From positions 186,001 through 250,000 of the forward strand of contig NC_009358.1 of NCBI RefSeq assembly GCF_000092065.1: DNA of 64,000 bases, given 5' to 3'. Origin of the DNA: Ostreococcus lucimarinus CCE9901 (Eukaryota; Chlorophyta; Mamiellophyceae; Mamiellales; Bathycoccaceae). The first letter of the stretch is position 1. Every line of letters begins with the position of its first letter. The notes beneath the pieces were generated by a model. That model did not search any database. It saw only the letters and a program-made list of their open reading frames with translations, and was not told the DNA's origin. Shown here one piece after another: positions 1-7,711 of the stretch. A program made the position numbers and the translations under genes.

Positions 1-342
1 CCCGAAGGCATGGCGAGCGGTTCCTTCGGTCCCACCACCGCCGGTCGCATGGACTCTTACGTCGATCAATTCCAAGCCGCCGGCGGTTCCATGGTCATGC
101 TCGCCAAAGGCAATCGTTCCGCCGCCGTCACCCGCGCCTGTAAAACCCACGGCGGTTTTTACCTCGGCTCCATCGGCGGCCCCGCCGCGATTCTCGCTCA
201 AAACAACATCAAAAAAGTCGACGTCCTCGAGTTCCCCGAGCTCGGCATGGAGGCCGTGTGGAAGATTCAGGTCGAGAATTTCCCCGCCTTCGTCGTCGTC
301 GACGACAAGGGCCACAATTTCTTTTTAAAGTGGACCGGATAG
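1..342 (+). CDS. Fumarate hydratase, class I (C-terminal part)
   Basis: Only the last 113 codons are in the window; the frame is open from base 1, so the gene starts upstream. The protein would interconvert fumarate and malate with a [4Fe-4S] cluster. What is visible is the C-terminal beta domain of the class I (FumA/FumB) family: the PTTAGRM stretch near residue 9, the GSIGGPAA glycine-rich turn near residue 58, and a [11 protein letters not shown]-like segment near residue 77. The cluster cysteines belong to the missing N-terminal domain. Land plants use the unrelated class II enzyme; class I forms occur in bacteria, archaea and several protists and algae. Family confidence is high. Whether the enzyme is mitochondrial or plastidial cannot be told without the N-terminus. 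Confidence 0.9.
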   Translation, partial: PEGMASGSFGPTTAGRMDSYVDQFQAAGGSMVMLAKGNRSAAVTRACKTHGGFYLGSIGGPAAILAQNNIKKVDVLEFPELGMEAVWKIQVENFPAFVVVDDKGHNFFLKWTG

Positions 343-410
343 CGTCTTGAAATCCCGCGCTCGCGCCGCCTCCAGCCCCGCGCCCCGCACACCTCGACGC
401 GTGCCCGACG

Positions 411-1436
411 ATGCCGCGCACCGCCGACGACGACGCGCGCGCGCTCGCGCATCGCGACGTCAACGCCGCGACGGAGACGAACGGAGACGCGATGTGCGAC
501 GCCGCGATGAAACCGAACGACGAAAAGGACGCGCGCGACGACGACGCGGGCGCAGACGACGACGCGGGGATTCAAAATCAAAATCTGGCTGTTGACGACG
601 CGTCGAAGGATGACGACGCGACGACGATGATCGACGCGAAGCGCGCGCGAGAAGAAACCGAGGAAGAGGCGAAAGACGCGCGGGGAAAGGCGAAATCGCG
701 ACACGGGAAGGAACGCGCGGCGAGAGAGATGGATTTGCAGACGCTGCCAGAGGCGTTGGGAGAGTGGAAGACGAACGCGGAGCTCGAGTTGGGGAATTTG
801 TGGACGAGACAGCGCTTGCGATTGTTGGATTGGTTCGAGACGAAGTCGGCGATTAATAAGTGCATCGTGTCGTGTCCGGCGTCGGCGTTGAGAGAGAAGA
901 TGCGGGCGTTGAGAGACGACGGGGTGTACGGGAGTTCGATGATTCCGTATTTGCAACTGTTGCGAGACGTCTTCGACGAGACGGATCAGTACAAGGATGA
1001 TTTGGATGAGGAATTGGATTTTAATGATTTTTTCGACGACGACGACGACGAGTCTGAAGATGACGAATCTGAAGATGACGATTCCGAAGACGACGAATCT
1101 GAAGACTCAGCTGAGGAGATTCCGGTCGTCTCTCGCGCGCCTCGCGCCGAAGCCGCCGCCGAGCCTCCTCAACGCGCGGGCGCCTCTCGATCAGCGCCGA
1201 GCACTGAAGAGATGGACGAAATCAAGATCAAGTTTAGTAAATTCACCCAATTCCTCGGTCAATACTTCTCCGAGAAGCGTCTCGAGGTGGAGAACGTCGT
1301 CGAAATAGTCGATCACGCGGCCCGAGCCGGCTTCGACGACCCCCAAGAAGTGAACAAGTTTTTAGAAGTCATGCAAAAGCAGAACAAGATCATGTACGAC
1401 CAGTCCGAGTCTCAGTGGACGGTGTACATCTTGTAG
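411..1436 (+). CDS. Acidic protein with C-terminal MCM3-like winged-helix domain
   Basis: 341 residues. The first 100 or so are charged and low in complexity. A helical region follows at about 110-205 that I do not recognise, containing LPEALGEW and RLRLLDWFE. An almost pure D/E/S run lies at about 205-237. The last 65 residues form a compact segment (FTQFLGQYF near 283 to WTVYIL at the end) whose spacing and KFLEVMQKQNKIM core resemble the winged helix that closes MCM3. No MCM AAA+ motor is present, so this is not an MCM subunit. The stop lies 90 bases before the start of CDC6 on the same strand, which makes a replication role attractive but unproven. The function is unknown; the winged-helix call is by eye. 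Confidence 0.7.
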   Translation: MPRTADDDARALAHRDVNAATETNGDAMCDAAMKPNDEKDARDDDAGADDDAGIQNQNLAVDDASKDDDATTMIDAKRAREETEEEAKDARGKAKSRHGKERAAREMDLQTLPEALGEWKTNAELELGNLWTRQRLRLLDWFETKSAINKCIVSCPASALREKMRALRDDGVYGSSMIPYLQLLRDVFDETDQYKDDLDEELDFNDFFDDDDDESEDDESEDDDSEDDESEDSAEEIPVVSRAPRAEAAAEPPQRAGASRSAPSTEEMDEIKIKFSKFTQFLGQYFSEKRLEVENVVEIVDHAARAGFDDPQEVNKFLEVMQKQNKIMYDQSESQWTVYIL

Positions 1437-1526
1437 CCCTAGCGAGTAGCCTTTGTCATCACATTCAATCATTACTGAAAAAAATTCAAAAATTCGAACG
1501 CGACAGACGGCACATCCCGTCGTCAG

Positions 1527-4019
1527 ATGTCCGCCGCGACGAAAGCCGCCGAGCGCGACGCCCTGGAGCGACTCCAGCGCGACGTGCGCAAGCACGCGCG
1601 CGACGAGAGCGTCGAGATCGATGCCGCGCGCGGCTGGCGCGTTACGTTTACCGAGCGCAAAACGGGCGCGCAAGCGGGGACATTTTACAAAGAGTTTTAC
1701 GCCCCCGACGGCACGCGGTTTCGAAGCGCCAAAGAAGTCTGCGCGCACGTCCAACAGATTCGAGGGATGAAGCGTAAAGCGCTGAAAGCGAGCGCGGGAT
1801 CGGGAAAGGAGAAAGGAAGCGGGAAGGGCGATGGAAAGGCGAAACGGGGGAGGCCGAGCGCGAGCGCGGAAACCGAGAACGAGGCGGACGCGCTGGAGAA
1901 ACTGTACGCGTACGTGAAGAACACGGCTGGTCGTGATATACGTCATCACGGTTGGGGCGTGGTGTTCGTGGAGCGGAAGTCGGGGGCGCTGGCTGGGCAG
2001 GTGTATAAAGACTACTTGACGCCGTGCGGGAACAAAGTACGGTCGATGAAGGAGGTGATGGTGTACTTGGCGGGGGTGAAGTCGCCGCAATCGAAAAAGA
2101 AGATTCGTCGTGACGATGGGAGCGTGGAGGAGGAGATGGAGGCGGAACCGACCGAGGCGGAGCTTCAAGCGTTGGAAATGAAGATTACAGAAGAGCACGC
2201 GGCGGCGATTACCAGAGCCGTGCCAGCGTTACCGGCGCGCACGCAATCCGTGCAAGTGACTGGCCTAGAATTAGACGATGATATGGATGAGGATCGGTTG
2301 CTTGTTGAATTTAGCAACATCACCGGACTCGAACCGGTGTATGAAACCTTGGAAGAGCTGCGGGAAATGGTGAATAAAGAGCGCGCTCGGGCGGCGGCGA
2401 AAAACGAGGCGATGGAGTTCAATTTCAAGCCGCCAACGACGCGCGCGCCGCGACCTTCTCTCGAAGCGCTGCCAAATGGGCTGAGCTACGCCGCGAAGGA
2501 AGTCGATGAGACGAAGAAGGCGGATCAGTTGGCGTTAATTCAACGCTTTCAGAAGGAAAGCAAAATCATGAATAAGCTTGGAGATGCTTCCAAAGCCGAT
2601 TGGAGAGGTGAAGCGCGCGTACCGAAAGTTTTGGGAGACACATCGGTTCCGGATGTTGTGCGTGGGGGTACGCGCGCCGGAGCGACGCCCATGATTGCGG
2701 GAACGGCGGCGGAAATCAAACTTTTACCGAGCACGACTGAGATTGATTACGACGGCGCTGAGGACAGGCCTCCGTTCGATCCCACTGATACGAGCTCGGT
2801 GACGACGCTCAAGGCAGCCATGCATACATCAACGGCGCCGGATGAAGTGCGGTGTCGCGAAGATGAGCGCGCGAAAGTGATCGATTTGATTCAAGGGTGC
2901 TTGCGTGATCACAAACCGGGCAGTCTGTATCTCGCCGGACTGCCAGGGACGGGGAAAACACTCACGCTCAAAGACGTTCAGAGAACAACGGAAAGATGGG
3001 GTATCGTAGGTAAGACTCGACCCCGTGTAGCTTTCATCAACTGCATGTCCGTGCACAACGCCAAAGATATTTTTGGAGTCGTTTTAGATCAACTTGGCGA
3101 AAGAGTTGCATCTGAAGACCGAGCGCCAAGCGTGGGATCCATAGAATACAGCAATATCCCAGAAGTCGTGGCGTTGAGAAGAGTAGTGACTTCGATGAAC
3201 GGTGGAATGTGCATCATTCTGCTCGATGAGATGGATCAACTCGAAACACGAGATCAAGAGGTTTTGTACGAGCTGTTTGCTTTGCCCGCACTCAAGGGAT
3301 CACGATGCGTTTTAGCGGGAGTCTCCAACGCGATCAATCTCACCGATCGCGTGCTGCCTAGATTGCGCGCTCGTGGATGCGAGCCTGCACTCGTAACGTT
3401 TTCTGCGTACGATGCCAAGCAGCTCAAGGTATTGCTGAAACAGCGCCTCGCGGCGCTTCCATTCAAGGCTTTCGAGGACTCTGCGTTGGAATTGTGTTCG
3501 CGGAAAGTAGGCGCGGCGACGGGCGACATGCGAAAGGCGCTCAACGTGTGCGCCACCGCCGTCGACATATGCGTGCAAGAAGCGACGAAGATCTCAGAGG
3601 ATGGTAGCGAAGCGCCCGCCTCGGCCAAGGGCACTGTGAAGATTTCCCACATGGCGCGCGCGCTTTCAAAAACGTACGCATCGCCAGTCGTGGACTCAAT
3701 CCGGGCATTGCCGCAAATGCAACAGATGGTCCTGTGTTCGGCGATAAAACTTTTGAGCAGTACGCACGCCATGGAGACGACGTTAGGGGCTTTGCATGAT
3801 CGATACGTCATCACTTGCAAGACAGCCGGTGTCAAGGATCTATCTCAAGGTGAGTTCCACAACATGTGCAGCGCGCTCTCGGATCATTGTTTGGTTAAGA
3901 TTGGGAATGCGAGTAACGATCGATTGCGCAAGCTACGATTGCTCGCCACGCGAGATGATGTGGAGTTTTCACTCCAAGGTGTGAACTTCTTCCGCAACTT
4001 ATTAGGGATCAACGAGTAG
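1527..4019 (+). CDS. CDC6: CDC6 replication licensing ATPase with two N-terminal MBD-like domains
   Basis: 830 residues. The AAA+ module is CDC6-like: Walker A GLPGTGKT near residue 471, Walker B IILLDE near 563, sensor-1 region GVSNAINLTDR near 600, and a winged-helix end at about 730-830. The CREDER segment just before Walker A is also typical of CDC6 and ORC1. CDC6 loads MCM2-7 onto ORC-bound origins in the nucleus. Unusually, two copies of a GW...RK.G....Y..P.G..(F/V)RS..EV module lie at about 30-78 and 137-185, which resembles the methyl-CpG-binding domain fold. CDC6 normally has a disordered, CDK-regulated N-terminus there. ORC1 is the main alternative, but there is no BAH domain, and the FSAYDAKQLKVLLKQRL segment fits CDC6 better. 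Confidence 0.88.
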   Translation: MSAATKAAERDALERLQRDVRKHARDESVEIDAARGWRVTFTERKTGAQAGTFYKEFYAPDGTRFRSAKEVCAHVQQIRGMKRKALKASAGSGKEKGSGKGDGKAKRGRPSASAETENEADALEKLYAYVKNTAGRDIRHHGWGVVFVERKSGALAGQVYKDYLTPCGNKVRSMKEVMVYLAGVKSPQSKKKIRRDDGSVEEEMEAEPTEAELQALEMKITEEHAAAITRAVPALPARTQSVQVTGLELDDDMDEDRLLVEFSNITGLEPVYETLEELREMVNKERARAAAKNEAMEFNFKPPTTRAPRPSLEALPNGLSYAAKEVDETKKADQLALIQRFQKESKIMNKLGDASKADWRGEARVPKVLGDTSVPDVVRGGTRAGATPMIAGTAAEIKLLPSTTEIDYDGAEDRPPFDPTDTSSVTTLKAAMHTSTAPDEVRCREDERAKVIDLIQGCLRDHKPGSLYLAGLPGTGKTLTLKDVQRTTERWGIVGKTRPRVAFINCMSVHNAKDIFGVVLDQLGERVASEDRAPSVGSIEYSNIPEVVALRRVVTSMNGGMCIILLDEMDQLETRDQEVLYELFALPALKGSRCVLAGVSNAINLTDRVLPRLRARGCEPALVTFSAYDAKQLKVLLKQRLAALPFKAFEDSALELCSRKVGAATGDMRKALNVCATAVDICVQEATKISEDGSEAPASAKGTVKISHMARALSKTYASPVVDSIRALPQMQQMVLCSAIKLLSSTHAMETTLGALHDRYVITCKTAGVKDLSQGEFHNMCSALSDHCLVKIGNASNDRLRKLRLLATRDDVEFSLQGVNFFRNLLGINE

Positions 4020-4097
4020 ACTCGTTGATTGTACATACAATTCGAGACGCGATTCGACGTCGTCAAACGAGGCGCACCACACAAAACGACACGCCAA

Positions 4098-4976
4098 ATG
4101 AAAGCTTCTCTCCTCCGACCATTGACATTGACCGCTCGACTTCGCGCTGTGCATCGCGTTAAGCCGCGTCTCAACACCGCTCGCTCGCTCGTCACTCGAG
4201 CCGACGCGACAGACCAATCAGGATCAGGCGCCTTCGTGCGAGGCCAAGCTCAGTTCTCGAAATTTTACCCAAGCGAAGCGCGCGATTTCACGTTCTCGAG
4301 ACACGTGATGCTCGCCGTCGACGGCACACATGCCTCTGAAGACGCCGCACGATGGGTCATTCAAAATGTCGTTCGCTCTGGAGATCTCCTGCACTTGATC
4401 CACGTCGCCGTTCCGGAATCGTTCGGTACGCTGCGTCGCGCGACGTTGTTCACTCGGAGAGACTGACCAAAACGACAAGGAGTTTACTACCTGGGCGCTC
4501 CCGGAACGGAGATCGCAGGAAGCGAGCTGGATTGGGAACGTAAAGACGAATTCTGGGCGAGTTGCATCCGCAGAACCGAACGCATGCTCGACGGCACCGT
4601 CACCCACATCATCGGCGAAGACGCCGACGCAGGGGAAGAGATGACGCCGTTTCGTCCGCCCATCGAACTCGATTGCATCTTGGATCAAACCTGGTACGCG
4701 TCACTTGATATACGTAACGCATATTTATCAACCTTCGACAGGGAGCCCGTTGGCGAGGTTTTACTCAACAAAGCGAAAGAGTCCAACGCCGAAATTCTCG
4801 TCGTCATCAAGCATCATAAGAGCTGGGTCCAAAAAATTTTCTCGGGATCGGTGAGCGAGTACCTGATCGACAAATCTGAGATCCCCATCCTCGTGTTTCC
4901 AGCCGCGATGCCCGCGTCTTCGGAAGACTTGATCTTAGGCGACGAAGACGATCAAAGTTCCAAAGGCGCGCGTTGA
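4098..4976 (+). CDS. Universal stress protein (UspA) domain protein, two exons, organelle-targeted
   Basis: Exons 4098-4425 and 4480-4976 encode 274 residues. The reading frame breaks at 4426. A 54-nt intron with a GTACGC donor, an ACTGAC branch point at 4462-4467 and an acceptor AAG at 4477-4479 restores one continuous USP domain across SFG/VYYLGAPGTE, so I read an intron and not a frameshift. The first 35 or so residues are rich in R, L and T with almost no acid, which suggests a plastid or mitochondrial transit peptide. The USP domain begins with HVMLAVDGTHASEDAARW and ends with the NAEILVVIKHH...IPILVF core. USP domains bind nucleotides or ligands in stress responses; the exact role is not predictable. 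An ATG at 4029 is in frame but only 10 bases after the CDC6 stop, so 4098 is preferred. Confidence 0.85.
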
Positions 4977-5082
4977 TAACTTCATTTCATTACAAAGATC
5001 CGTCATGAGATGAGAAAATGACCGAAACGATGCGAAAGAATCAAGACGAAATGTTTGAGCGCGGTTCGATTACACGCCGCGC

Positions 5083-5721
5083 TTAGTGGGCGAGGATTTC
5101 GCGCACGTACTTGTACGAGTTACTCCACACAGCCTTGCAAAGATCGATGGGCAAGCACTCTTGTTTGTTCTTGATGTTCTTGTCCGCACCATTTTGTAGC
5201 AAGAGATTGACGATTTCCACGTGTCCACGCATCGCCGCCCAGTGCAGCGCGGTGTTGTCGCCCATATCCAGCGCGTCCACGTCCGCGCCTTGCTCGAGCA
5301 TGAACTTCACCGTGTGATAGTGTCCGTTGTGCGCCGCGCGCTGCAACCCAGTATCTTTCATCAATCCGCTCTGTTGAATGTCAGCGCCTTCGTTGAGCAA
5401 CAGTTCGACAACCTTCGTGTGCCCGTTGCCCGCCGCGAGCACGAGCGGAGGATCCCCGCAGTGGTCGCACTCGTTAATCGGCGCGCCTTCGTGGATGTGC
5501 TCCTTCACCCAGTCGTAATAGCCATCGACGCAGTCGCGCCAAATATTGGATTTTTCCGGGATGAATCGTCCGGTCTGCGATGCGTTCGCGTTCGTTCGTC
5601 AGTCGTCGACTCGGGAATCGCGCACGAGGGGCCTCGGACGCGCGGACGCGATCCAGCGTCGTCGCCTTTGCGCGCCTTCGCCCGCGTCGCGAGTTTCACG
5701 CACCACGAGGTCGAACGGCAT
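5083..5721 (-). CDS. Ankyrin-repeat protein with a six-codon first exon
   Basis: Exons on the minus strand are 5704-5721 (MPFDLV) and 5083-5574, giving 169 residues. Exon 2 has no ATG before an in-frame stop. A 129-nt intron with a GTGCGT donor, an ACTGAC branch point (plus-strand 5598-5603) and a CAG acceptor joins it in frame to the short first exon. The protein has four ankyrin repeats: PPLVLAAGNGHTKVVELLL, TGLQRAAHNGHYHTVKFML, TALHWAAMRGHVEIVNLLL, and a last partial one. No targeting peptide is visible. Ankyrin repeats mediate protein binding; the partner is unknown. Exon 2 is secure. Exon 1 is inferred from splice signals alone. Confidence 0.8.
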
Positions 5722-5926
5722 CGTGTTTTCTCGGTTTCTGTCGCCGTGTCGGGCGCGCGTGTGTGCAGCGCGCGCGCGCGCGTTCGCCCGCCTCGAAATG
5801 CGCGAGCCACTTTCAGCCGTTTTTTTGCCGTTTTTTCACTCGAGCAAAACTCTCTCAGAAACGAGCGTTGTATTAAACCGAGGCAAACTAACGAGAAATG
5901 CGAAAGTACTAATCGAGAGCGCGATA

Positions 5927-6811
5927 TCACTTGGAGGGATCGATCAACTTCTTCGGCGGCCGAGCCGCCTTTTCGTCGACGCCGCTCGTGCCGAAGCGTC
6001 TACGCAAGACAGCCAAGACGTCGGACATCGGCACGCCTTGCTTGTTCAACATCACCATTGAGTGATAGAGCACGTCCGCCATTTCGTTCGTCGCCGCTTC
6101 CTTGCCTTCGTTTTCCTCCCACGTCTGGCACAACTCTCCCGCTTCTTCGCGAATCTTCTTACACAACAGCTCGGGGTTATCCAACAGCCTTCGAGTCCAC
6201 GAGGGCTTGACGTCGTCCGCCACAGCCTCCACCCTTCGCGCCTCAATCGTCGCCTCCAACTCATACAACGTCGTCAGCGCCTCCTCCGCCGCGTGTCGAC
6301 CCCCATCGACCTTCGCCGCCGCTCCATCCCTTCCATCGACCCGCTTATAGTAACACGTGTGCGCGCCCGTGTGACACGTCGGCCCCGTCGGGACGCCCAA
6401 ATAAATCAAACTATCCCGGTCGCAGTCCACGTGCACGGATTCAACGCCGATGAAATTACCGCTCGTCTCTCCCTTGCACCACAGTTCCGAGCGACTGCGG
6501 CTCCAGAACGTCGCCTTGCGATTCCGAAGCGTGTACGCCACCGCGTCCCGGCTCGCGAAGCCCTGCATCAAGATAGCGCCCGTGTCCACGTCCTGCGCGA
6601 TCGCGCACACCAGCCCTTTATCGTCGTACTTCAGCGAGTCCAGGAACGCGTTCAACTGCGTCTCGTCGACCGCGACGTCCGCGCCGAGCGCGATCGCGCG
6701 ACGAGCGTTCGCGCGCGCGACGACGCGCGCGCGCGTCGAGCCGCCGAACGCTGGTTGACGCGCGCGCGCGCCGCGCGGCATCGCCCGCGTCGGGGCGAGC
6801 GCGCGCGTCAT
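5927..6811 (-). CDS. HISN2: Bifunctional phosphoribosyl-AMP cyclohydrolase / phosphoribosyl-ATP pyrophosphatase (HisIE)
   Basis: 294 residues, counting from the ATG at 6811. Catalyses steps 2 and 3 of histidine biosynthesis in the plastid. The first 55 or so residues are R/A-rich like a transit peptide. The PRA-CH domain follows (WSRSRSELWCKGETSG, VDCDRDS and CHTGAHTCYY, which supply the Mg and Zn ligands). The PRA-PH domain comes last (LLDNPELLCKKIREEAGEL, then NEMADVLYHSMVML). This fused HisI-HisE order is the plant and fungal arrangement. Its start codon faces that of the divergent TadA-like gene, so the two share a very short promoter. An open frame continues upstream to 7666 but runs antisense through the neighbour, and I reject it as coding. 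Confidence 0.93.
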   Translation of the reverse strand: MTRALAPTRAMPRGARARQPAFGGSTRARVVARANARRAIALGADVAVDETQLNAFLDSLKYDDKGLVCAIAQDVDTGAILMQGFASRDAVAYTLRNRKATFWSRSRSELWCKGETSGNFIGVESVHVDCDRDSLIYLGVPTGPTCHTGAHTCYYKRVDGRDGAAAKVDGGRHAAEEALTTLYELEATIEARRVEAVADDVKPSWTRRLLDNPELLCKKIREEAGELCQTWEENEGKEAATNEMADVLYHSMVMLNKQGVPMSDVLAVLRRRFGTSGVDEKAARPPKKLIDPSK

Positions 6812-6941
6812 GATCGTGACCTCGCGCGCGCGCGCGTCCGAGCGACGAAGCGAGACGTCGAGCGCGCGCGACGCGACGCGCGTGCGTGCGTCGGGCTTTG
6901 TCGGGACGCGCCGCGACGTGACTTTACGACGCGCGCGCGCG

Positions 6942-7640
6942 ATGCTTCGCGCGGCGCTCCGCGCGCGCGCGGTGCGACTTCGCGCGCTCGATCGCGCGTC
7001 CATCGCCGATCGCGCGCGTCGCGAAGACGGTCGCGCGCGTCGGCAGCGCGCGCCGAGGCGTCGTCCGCGAGTCGTCGCTTTTTCGACCGGCGAGCGCGCG
7101 AGCGAGGAGAGCGTCGACGAGGCGCGCATGCGGCGCGCTTTGGCGCTCGCCCTCGACGCTGGGTCGCAGGGCGAAGTGCCGATCGCGGCCGTGCTCGTGG
7201 ACGCGACGACGGGGGAGGTGGTGGCGGAGGCGGCGAATCGCTGCGAGCGGGACGGCGACCCGACGGCGCACGCGGAGATGCTATTGATACGACTGGGCGC
7301 GGAAAAACTCGGAGGATGGCGACATTTGAAGCGCACGAGAATGTATGTGACGCTAGAGCCGTGCGCGATGTGTGCGGGGGCGATATTGCAGAGTAGAGTG
7401 GGAGGGGTGACGTACGGGGCGCGAAACGCGCTGCTCGGCGCGGATGGAAGCTGGGCGGCGCTGCTGCGAAACGAGGATGTGGGAGGAAGCGAGCGGGCGC
7501 CTGTGCGCGCGCATCCGTTCACGCCGGACTTGGACGTAAAGGGAGGCGTGCTCGCAGAGGAGACGGGGGAGGCGATGCGAGAATTTTTTAGGCGACGGCG
7601 AACGCTCGGCGCGTACGACGGCGAAACCGCGTCGAGCTGA
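6942..7640 (+). CDS. TADA: tRNA-specific adenosine deaminase, TadA type (probably plastid)
   Basis: 232 residues from 6942; an in-frame ATG at 6810 would add 44 R/A-rich residues. TadA converts the wobble adenosine (A34) of tRNA-Arg(ACG) to inosine. The zinc deaminase signature is complete: HAE near residue 110 supplies the histidine ligand and catalytic Glu, and PCAMCAG near 140 supplies the two Cys ligands. The bacterial-type length and the basic, acid-poor leader of about 50 residues suggest import into the plastid, as for plant TADA. The last 60 residues keep the TadA helical tail (HPFTPDLDVKGGVL, then MREFFRRRR). The 6942 start leaves 130 bases to the divergent HisIE gene; the 6810 start would overlap its ATG by two bases. 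Confidence 0.85.
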   Translation: MLRAALRARAVRLRALDRASIADRARREDGRARRQRAPRRRPRVVAFSTGERASEESVDEARMRRALALALDAGSQGEVPIAAVLVDATTGEVVAEAANRCERDGDPTAHAEMLLIRLGAEKLGGWRHLKRTRMYVTLEPCAMCAGAILQSRVGGVTYGARNALLGADGSWAALLRNEDVGGSERAPVRAHPFTPDLDVKGGVLAEETGEAMREFFRRRRTLGAYDGETASS

Positions 7641-7711
7641 CTTTGTTTGTGTATTGTTGTACACAAGTTTGTGTAGTGTATTGTATTGTAGCATTGCTCT
7701 AATCATATCAT

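Noticed and set aside
4426-4479. Apparent frameshift or truncation in the universal stress protein gene
   Set aside because: A GTACGC donor, ACTGAC branch point and AAG acceptor restore a continuous USP domain, so this is a 54-nt intron.
5030-5095. tRNA-like GGTTCGATTAC B-box sequence
   Set aside because: No A box at the right distance and no cloverleaf; it is the 3' flank of the ankyrin gene.
6062-7396. 444-codon plus-strand frame opposite HisIE and running into TadA
   Set aside because: It is antisense to a secure HisIE domain and out of frame with TadA; composition is Arg-rich shadow.
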